From NCBI GenBank assembly GCA_964638035.1, contig CAZWXD010000002.1, forward strand, positions 1-64,000: a DNA stretch of 64,000 nt, given 5' to 3'. The translations under genes were made by a program, and so were the position numbers. This DNA is from JAGGAG01 sp964638035 (GTDB taxonomy: Bacteria; Gemmatimonadota; Gemmatimonadetes; Gemmatimonadales; GWC2-71-9). This document shows positions 58,941 through 64,000 of this stretch, in pieces; position 1 is the stretch's first letter, and every line of letters starts with the position of its first letter. The notes under the pieces were generated by a model, which was not told where the DNA came from, searched no databases, and was given only the letters and a program-made list of their open reading frames with translations.

Positions 58941-59641
58941 CAGGCCGCCACGCCCGCCTGGATGCGGTCGGATTCCACCCGGCCATCCCGCAGGACCACC
59001 ACCCGCTCGGCGTGCGCGGCGATGTCGGGTTCGTGCGTCACCATGATCACGGTCTGGCCCTGGCGATGGAGCTCACCAAACACCGCCATGATCTCCTCGC
59101 TTGTCGTGCTGTCGAGGTTCCCGGTGGGCTCGTCCGCCAGGAGGATGGACGGGTCGTTCACCAGCGCCCGGGCGATTGCCACGCGTTGCCGCTGCCCGCC
59201 CGACAGTTCGTTGGGCCGGTGGTCCATGCGGTTGCCCAGCCCCACCCGCTGCAGGGCCGTTTCGGCGCGCCGACGGCGCTCGCGGGCCGAGGTGCCGGCA
59301 TACACCAGCGGCAGCTCCACGTTGTGCAGGGCCGTGGCGCGTGGCAGCAGGTTGAAGGTCTGGAAGACGAAGCCGATCTCCTTGTTCCGCACCTGGGCCA
59401 GCTGGTCGTCGCTCAGCCGGGAGGTCTCCTGCCCGTTGAGCCAGTACTCGCCGCTCGTGGGGGTGTCCAGGCAGCCCAGCATGTTCATCATCGTGGACTT
59501 GCCCGAGCCTGACGGCCCCATGATGGCGACGTACTCGTTGCGCTGGATGTCCAGCGACACGCCCCGCAGCGCCTGGACGGTCTCGGTGCCCATGGCGTAG
59601 TGGCGTACCAGGTCGCGAATGCGAATCACCTCGCCGTTCAT
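58940..59641 (-). CDS. ABC transporter ATPase (MacB/LolD type)
   Basis: The 233-residue ATPase has Walker A AIMGPSGSGKSTMMNMLGCL, the signature ELSGGQRQRVAIARAL, Walker B ILLADEPTGNLDS, and VIMVTHEPDIAAHAERVV with the H-loop histidine. The spacing motif TSGEYWLNGQETSRLSDDQL is typical of this subfamily. It overlaps the adaptor gene upstream by four bases and the permease downstream by one. It powers the two permeases encoded after it. Confidence 0.95.
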   Translation of the reverse strand: MNGEVIRIRDLVRHYAMGTETVQALRGVSLDIQRNEYVAIMGPSGSGKSTMMNMLGCLDTPTSGEYWLNGQETSRLSDDQLAQVRNKEIGFVFQTFNLLPRATALHNVELPLVYAGTSARERRRRAETALQRVGLGNRMDHRPNELSGGQRQRVAIARALVNDPSILLADEPTGNLDSTTSEEIMAVFGELHRQGQTVIMVTHEPDIAAHAERVVVLRDGRVESDRIQAGVAA

Positions 59642-60957
59642 GAGCGCTTCCCTTCCTTCTTCTCCTCGGTGGGCTTGGCCTGCTTCACCCGCGCGCCATC
59701 CTTCAGGTCACGGATTGCCTGGTAGGTGCCGGCCACGATGGTCTCGCCCTCCCGCACGCCGTCGAGGACCTCGAAGTACTCGTCGCCGGCAATCCCCACC
59801 TTCACCGGACGGAACGTTGCCACGCCATCGACCACGACGAACACGCCCTCCCGCTCCTTGCCCTTGGCGCCCGCGCCGGAGTCGGTGGGTGCCGGCGGGT
59901 TGGTGGAGACGGGGCGGGCCGCCACGCCGGTGTCCTCGTTCGGGACGACCTCGTGCTGGCGCACCGTCAGTGCGATGATCGGCACGCTGAGCGCCTTCAC
60001 CCGCGTGTCGGTGACAATGCGCGCCGTCGAGCTCAGGTCGGGGCGGATCTGCGCCGGCGGGCTGGCCAGGGTGATCTCGACATCGAAGTCCACCGCCCGG
60101 TCGGCATTCCCACCCTGGGAGCTGGTCATGCCGGCCACCAGCTGGGCGCTGTTGCTGATCTTCGTCACCCGGCCCACGAAGGTCGTGTCGGGGAAGGCGT
60201 CGATCGTCACGTCCACCGAGTCGCCCAGCGTCACCCGCACGACGTCGGTCTCGTCCACCTGGACCCGGGAGATGATCGTCCCCATGTCCGCGATGGTCAT
60301 GAGGAGGCCCGTCTCCTTCGAGAAGGTGCCCGGCACCGCCACCTCGCCCTCCTCCACCGCCAGCCGGGTCACCTGGCCCGTGATCGGTGCAAAGAGCCGG
60401 GTGCGTGCGAGGTTGTCCTGCGCCTCCTTGAGGCCGGCGCGCGCCTGCGCCACCTGCGCCTGGTTGGTCTGGTAGATGGCCACCGCGACGTCGTACGCCT
60501 GGCGGGCCTGCTCCACCGCCTCGGCGGCAATGAGGTCAGGGTTGGTGCCCTTCAGCTCCTTCGCGCGATCGAACTGGCGCTTGGCCTGGTCGCGGTTGGC
60601 CTGGGCCTGCAGCAGCGAGGCCTGGCTCGACGCCAGGAGGGCCTCGCCCCGCTTGACCGACCCCTCGAACTGCGCCGGGTCGATCTGGAGCAGGAACTGG
60701 CCCTTCTTCACCATGTCCCCTTCCTTCACCGCAATCTGGAGGATGCGGCCGGTGATGTCGGCGCTGATGTCCACCTTGGTTTGCGCCTCGATGCGACCGC
60801 TGGCCGTCACGGCGCTCACCAGGTCACGACGCCCCACCTGCTCCAGCTTCACCTCGACGGCGGCGTTCTTCTTCTGCTGGTTCGCGGCATAGGAGCCGCC
60901 GCCCGCCAGGGCCACCAGCACACCGAGCGCGATTCCCCACTTCATCCTGCGTGACAT
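59638..60957 (-). CDS. MacA-type periplasmic adaptor (HlyD/RND adaptor family)
   Basis: The 439-residue protein has an N-terminal anchor helix (GIALGVLVALAGGGSYAANQ), and a lipoyl/barrel-sandwich domain (VTASGRIEAQTKVDISADIT). A long alpha-helical hairpin (about residues 110-185) follows, then beta-barrel and membrane-proximal domains. Such adaptors join an inner-membrane pump to TolC. A glycine/proline/serine-rich insertion near 345-375 (NPPAPTDSGAGAKGKEREG) is unusual. It starts three bases downstream of the TolC-like gene and overlaps the ATPase start. Confidence 0.92.
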   Translation of the reverse strand: MSRRMKWGIALGVLVALAGGGSYAANQQKKNAAVEVKLEQVGRRDLVSAVTASGRIEAQTKVDISADITGRILQIAVKEGDMVKKGQFLLQIDPAQFEGSVKRGEALLASSQASLLQAQANRDQAKRQFDRAKELKGTNPDLIAAEAVEQARQAYDVAVAIYQTNQAQVAQARAGLKEAQDNLARTRLFAPITGQVTRLAVEEGEVAVPGTFSKETGLLMTIADMGTIISRVQVDETDVVRVTLGDSVDVTIDAFPDTTFVGRVTKISNSAQLVAGMTSSQGGNADRAVDFDVEITLASPPAQIRPDLSSTARIVTDTRVKALSVPIIALTVRQHEVVPNEDTGVAARPVSTNPPAPTDSGAGAKGKEREGVFVVVDGVATFRPVKVGIAGDEYFEVLDGVREGETIVAGTYQAIRDLKDGARVKQAKPTEEKKEGKRS

Positions 60958-60960
60958 GCG

Positions 60961-62331
60961 TCAGTTCCCCGGGTTGTTGACGTAGTCGCGGCCCACCGTG
61001 GCCATGAGGGCCACCACCGCACGGTGATAATCGTAGATCGCGTTCACGTAGGCGGCATCTGCCGCCGTGACCGCGTTCAGCGCATCCGACACCTCCAGCG
61101 CCGTCCCATTGCCCAGCCGGTAGCGTTCCTCCGCCAGCTTGTGCTGGTCCCGCGCCGCCACCCGGCTCCGGTCCTGCACGGCGATAGCCTGCCACGACGT
61201 CTCCACGGCGATCGTCCGGCTCTGCACCTGCGCGCCGATGTTCAGTTCCTGCTGCCGGAGCTGCTCGCGCAGGTCCCGCTGGGTCGCGTTGGCCTGCGAC
61301 ACCTGCAGGTCACGCTGGAACCCGGTGAAGATCGGGAGGCTGATGCCCACGCCCGCAATCACCGGCTGCCCCTCGAACCCGAACGGGAAGTTCCCGGTGG
61401 GCACTGCACCGGGCCCGGCGTCGTCCGGAAAGTCGATCGTGAGGCCGGCCTTCTGGGCGAAGAAGTTGAGCGAGGGGAAGAACTGCGACTTGGCCGACTT
61501 CACCGACGCACCCGCCGCGTGCTCCCGGGCCCGCAATGCCACCAGCTGCGGGTTCGCCTGCTCCGCCTCGCGGATCAGCGCCGGCACGTCATAGGACGGC
61601 TCGCGGGTCGGGAAGGTGTCGGTGAGCGCGATCGCCTTCACGTCCGTCGGCGGCGTCATGCCGATCCGGCGGTACAGCTCCAGCTTGGCCTCCTGCTCCT
61701 GCTGCAGCGTCCGTAGCAGGTCCACTTCCGAGTTGTTGTAGGTCACTTCGGCCTGGCGCACGTCGAACAGGGACGCCTGGCCCACCCGGTTGCGGGCCTG
61801 GCTCAGCGTCAGGAAGTCGTAGTTGCGCTGGAGCTGCTGCCGGGCCACTTCCACGTTGGCCGCGGCCTGCAACCCATTGAGGTACTGGGTCGCCACGTCC
61901 GCCAGCATGGTGATCCGCGCGGCTTCGATGTCGGCGTCCGCCGCCTCCCGGCTGGCCGTGGCCTGGCCCGGGTTGAAGAGCGTGGCGCCACTGATGGTCA
62001 GGTTGAGGTCCAGGCTGTAGTTCGACGACCAGTTCGCCGGGTTCCCGACCGGCCGGCCGGCGACGATCGTCCGCCCGTCCCCGGAGTACGCCGCCGACCC
62101 CCGCGCGGTGAACTGGGGGATGAAGTCACCGTAGGCGTTCCGCACCGCCACGCCCGCCGGAGCCCGCTGGATCTGCGCCTGCCGGTAGGCCACGTTGTTC
62201 TGCCGGGCCAGGTCGAGCGCCTCAGCCACCGTCAGGTTCCTGGTGTACTCCGGTTTCGCGAGCAGGGTCGTGTCCTGCGCCGCAAGCGGTGTGGCGATCA
62301 GCGGCAACACGAACATGCGCCACGAAGCCAT
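60961..62331 (-). CDS. TolC-family outer-membrane efflux channel
   Basis: The 456-residue protein starts with a signal peptide (MASWRMFVLPLIATPLAAQ) and shows the duplicated TolC pattern of long helices: LTVAEALDLARQNNVAYRQA near residue 33, and VPALIREAEQANPQLVALRA in the second half. Trimers form the outer-membrane exit duct. It is the first gene of the operon TolC-MacA-ATPase-permease-permease. GGGGGGA lies ahead of its ATG as ribosome-binding site. The 215-base upstream gap contains the operon promoter. Confidence 0.93.
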   Translation of the reverse strand: MASWRMFVLPLIATPLAAQDTTLLAKPEYTRNLTVAEALDLARQNNVAYRQAQIQRAPAGVAVRNAYGDFIPQFTARGSAAYSGDGRTIVAGRPVGNPANWSSNYSLDLNLTISGATLFNPGQATASREAADADIEAARITMLADVATQYLNGLQAAANVEVARQQLQRNYDFLTLSQARNRVGQASLFDVRQAEVTYNNSEVDLLRTLQQEQEAKLELYRRIGMTPPTDVKAIALTDTFPTREPSYDVPALIREAEQANPQLVALRAREHAAGASVKSAKSQFFPSLNFFAQKAGLTIDFPDDAGPGAVPTGNFPFGFEGQPVIAGVGISLPIFTGFQRDLQVSQANATQRDLREQLRQQELNIGAQVQSRTIAVETSWQAIAVQDRSRVAARDQHKLAEERYRLGNGTALEVSDALNAVTAADAAYVNAIYDYHRAVVALMATVGRDYVNNPGN

Positions 62332-62546
62332 GGGCGATCCCCCCTGAGATGTATTTGAAATGACCCGAACGGCCTCACTTACGAGCCGCGGTACGCTCAG
62401 GTTTCAGGATGTTACGCCACGGCCTGGCGCAGCACTTCAATTGCTAGCGGAAGTACGGACAACAACTTAGGGAGTTTCGCGAGGTGGGGTACCAGAAGGA
62501 ACTGCGAACAGCGCTCGGTTGGGGTACCGGGAGGTTGAGGCTCGGC
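62332..62546 (-). promoter_or_regulatory. Non-coding region upstream of the efflux operon
   Basis: The 215 bases are less GC-rich than neighbours. GGGGTACC occurs twice in direct orientation (62485-62492 and 62521-62528), 36 bases apart, which may be a regulator-binding pair. On the minus strand an AATACATC element lies about 20 bases before the operon start. No hairpin-plus-T-run terminator is seen. Confidence 0.35.
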
Positions 62547-63167
62547 TCACCCCCCGAGTCGTGCCAGGACGGTGCCGTCGCCCAGCGTGACCCCTTCCAC
62601 CTTGCCATCGGCATCGAGGGTAACCTGACCGGTGATCCCCCCGCTGAGCTTCACGCCACCCCCGGTGCGGGTGGCCGTGAAGGGGGTACGCTGGCCAGTT
62701 CGGGGAGAAACGGCGATGAGCCGCGCCTCCGGGCCGGTGACCATGTCGGGGATGGTCACGAGCAGGCCTGGCATCCGGTCGTCCAGCATGATCACCCCGG
62801 GGCCACCGGGGAGTTCCCGCCCGCCCCGCGCGCCACCTGCTGTGGTCGTGATGAAGAGGCGGGAGCCCTGGTTGGATACCCGGATCGTCTCAGTCGACTG
62901 GCCGTTGCGCAACTCCAGGTGCAGCGCCTCGAACACGCCGCCCTGCATCCGGGAGAGCACGGCCCGTGCGGATTCGGAAGAACCTGAGCGTCGGCTCTCG
63001 AGTTCGAGGCGTGACTTGTCCCCGTCCTGTCCCGCGCGGAGGACGACCCGCTCCCGTCCCACTTCGCGGCCGCCCTGGTGAACGGTGTACGTCGCTTCCC
63101 AGGCGTCCTGCGCGGCGCCGGGGCGGGGGAGCAGTGCAGCGAGCAGCAGCATCGCGGTACGCATCAT
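62547..63167 (-). CDS. Hypothetical secreted protein
   Basis: The 206-residue product has a signal peptide (MMRTAMLLLAALLPRPGAAQ) and a strand-rich body (ATYTVHQGGREVGRERVVLR onward), with repeated charged strands and a short GGARGGRELPGGPG loop. It contains no cysteine in the mature part, fitting the periplasm or surface. I do not recognise the family; the even strand pattern resembles a small lipocalin- or beta-barrel-like protein. Its start overlaps the stop of the creatininase-like gene by four bases, so the two are co-expressed. A second ATG one codon in is equally possible. Confidence 0.75.
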   Translation of the reverse strand: MMRTAMLLLAALLPRPGAAQDAWEATYTVHQGGREVGRERVVLRAGQDGDKSRLELESRRSGSSESARAVLSRMQGGVFEALHLELRNGQSTETIRVSNQGSRLFITTTAGGARGGRELPGGPGVIMLDDRMPGLLVTIPDMVTGPEARLIAVSPRTGQRTPFTATRTGGGVKLSGGITGQVTLDADGKVEGVTLGDGTVLARLGG

Positions 63168-63811
63168 GTCACCTCCATCGGACCGGCGTCGATGAGGAGC
63201 AGGATCCGTTCCAGTATGAAGTTGTACAGGTCACGTCCCCGGTCTGGTGCGTTGCCGTCCCGTCGAGGTGCCATGGTGCTGTCGAGTTGTTCCGGGGCAA
63301 GGTACGCCACCAGCAGCATCGCCAGTTCCTTCCCTCGCTCTGCGGCCTCGGGGGAGGCGAGGAGTTCGCCAAACTCGAACCCGAGCACATCGACGGCGAG
63401 CACGGCAGCGTGCTCCGTGCGAACCGTGGTCAGCGCCTCCAGGTGGGCGTCGCTGGCCAGGGCGGTGAGGAGGACAAAGCGGCGGATCCCTGCACCATCC
63501 TCCCAGCAGTCGATAAGTTCGTTGATCGTGCGGTGCAGGGTCTTGCGGCGGAGGGCGGCGCCGCCGTCCCGCGCCGTCCTGTCCGGATGGACCCCGTAGT
63601 TGAGCACCGGCGCGCGGACGATGCCGCGGCGCGCTGAAATGTCGTCCGCGAGGCGGCCCACGATGAGGGAATCCACGCCCAGCGGCAGGTGCGCTTCCTG
63701 CGCCGCAATGCCGCCAATCGGGACCAGGAGCACCGGCTGCAGCGCGAGTTGGTTGCGTGCAGCGGCCGGCGTCAGCTCCTCCAACCGCCAGGACTTCTCG
63801 TGAAGGGTCAT
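63164..63811 (-). CDS. Creatininase-superfamily protein with degenerate active site
   Basis: From ATG 63811 (MTLHEKSWRLEELTPAAARN) the protein has 215 residues and the creatininase fold landmarks VLLVPIGGIAAQEAHLPLGV and VDSLIVGRLADDI. The usual EQHGPHLPL metal motif reads AQEAHLPLG, keeping only part of the ligand set. The normally conserved NGHGGN loop is replaced by LLTALASDAHLEAL. Family members hydrolyse cyclic amides such as creatinine or mycofactocin/FAPy-type substrates. The altered residues suggest a different reaction or loss of activity. The gene overlaps the secreted-protein gene downstream. Confidence 0.75.
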   Translation of the reverse strand: MTLHEKSWRLEELTPAAARNQLALQPVLLVPIGGIAAQEAHLPLGVDSLIVGRLADDISARRGIVRAPVLNYGVHPDRTARDGGAALRRKTLHRTINELIDCWEDGAGIRRFVLLTALASDAHLEALTTVRTEHAAVLAVDVLGFEFGELLASPEAAERGKELAMLLVAYLAPEQLDSTMAPRRDGNAPDRGRDLYNFILERILLLIDAGPMEVT

Positions 63812-64000
63812 CCGGCTCGCTGGTGGGTGGTTGGGCTCGCGTGCGTCCTGCTCGCTGGCACGGAGTGGTTGCGGACGTTCTCCCGTCCGTGGGATCTCGT
63901 GCTGGCCGCTTCGGCACTGCTGGCGATCGTGCTCCTGCGACCGCTGCACGGGTGGCGGCGCCAGGTGCTCGCCGCCTTGCTGGTCCTGCTCGCTGGCGTC
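63800..64000 (+). CDS. Membrane protein, truncated by window edge
   Basis: A frame opening at GTG 63800 stays open for 67 codons to the window end. It has G/C-rich third positions and encodes two likely membrane segments (WWVVGLACVLLAGTEWL and LVLAASALLAIVLLRPL), with a third beginning near VLAALLVLLAGV. It overlaps the 5' end of the divergent creatininase-like gene by 12 bases, so a later start codon is possible. I cannot assign a family from this fragment. Confidence 0.5.
   Translation, partial: MKGHPARWWVVGLACVLLAGTEWLRTFSRPWDLVLAASALLAIVLLRPLHGWRRQVLAALLVLLAGV

Noticed and set aside
62484..62987. Plus-strand frame overlapping the 62.3-62.5 kb gap
   Set aside because: Most of it is antisense to the signal-peptide-bearing protein at 62547-63167, and it shows no domain.

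Overview
The window is GC-rich, densely coding DNA from a diderm bacterium, with no rRNA, tRNA, insertion sequence, phage or CRISPR array that I can recognise. A TonB-dependent receptor, several lipoproteins, a TolC/MacAB-type efflux operon and muropeptide recycling show an outer membrane. A tandem pair of GWxTD-type secreted proteins, a B12-dependent ribonucleotide reductase, a bacillithiol-type deacetylase, MglA/MglB and Hanks-type kinase signalling together point to Gemmatimonadota or a close relative. That placement is inference from gene content; there is no 16S gene here.

Layout. 1-4.8 kb: the 5' part of a TonB receptor, divergent from an ornithine-cyclodeaminase-like enzyme, a small unknown protein, a Fur-type regulator and CcdA. 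A 24-bp near-palindrome lies over the receptor promoter. 4.8-8.0 kb (minus): an ABC exporter coupled to a DUF4403 lipoprotein. 8.1-15.4 kb: a glycine-zipper lipoprotein with a strong terminator, gamma-glutamyltransferase, and a peptidoglycan-recycling block (murQ, anmK, nagZ, convergent ampG). 15.4-25.4 kb: FHA protein and PP2C phosphatase (minus), then N-acetylmuramoyl-L-alanine amidase, two GWxTD proteins and a Ser/Thr kinase with PEGA and TonB-C-like extracytoplasmic domains (plus). 25.5-35.2 kb: gamma-carbonic-anhydrase-like protein, NrdJ, alcohol dehydrogenase, aldo/keto reductase, IspG, and a periplasmic redox operon (DsbD/CcdA-like, TlpA-like, peroxiredoxin, unknown secreted protein).

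35.2-35.65 kb is the only long non-coding gap. It holds a cluster of DnaA-box-like sites and an AT-rich stretch and is a candidate replication origin or DnaA-controlled region. 35.6-49.8 kb (plus): pyruvate kinase, a PhnP-like hydrolase, glucose-6-phosphate isomerase, YtxH and BrkB-type membrane proteins, the SRP RNA gene, dnaX-ybaB-recR, an MglB/MglA pair, pgsA, cinA, grpE-dnaJ, an FGE-like lipoprotein and a 55-residue membrane peptide. 49.8-63.8 kb (minus): polyphosphate kinase, a small holin-family membrane protein, mnmA-iscS, bshB1, a DUF4349 lipoprotein, a five-gene MacAB-TolC-type efflux operon, an unknown secreted protein and a degenerate creatininase-family protein. A truncated plus-strand membrane protein runs off the end.

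Genes are packed into operons with many 4-bp overlaps (ATGA, GTGA or TAGTG types). Many starts lack a Shine-Dalgarno sequence and instead have a TA-N2-TT element 7-10 bases upstream, sometimes with a TTG-like -35 at 16-18 bp. This suggests widespread leaderless transcripts in this lineage.
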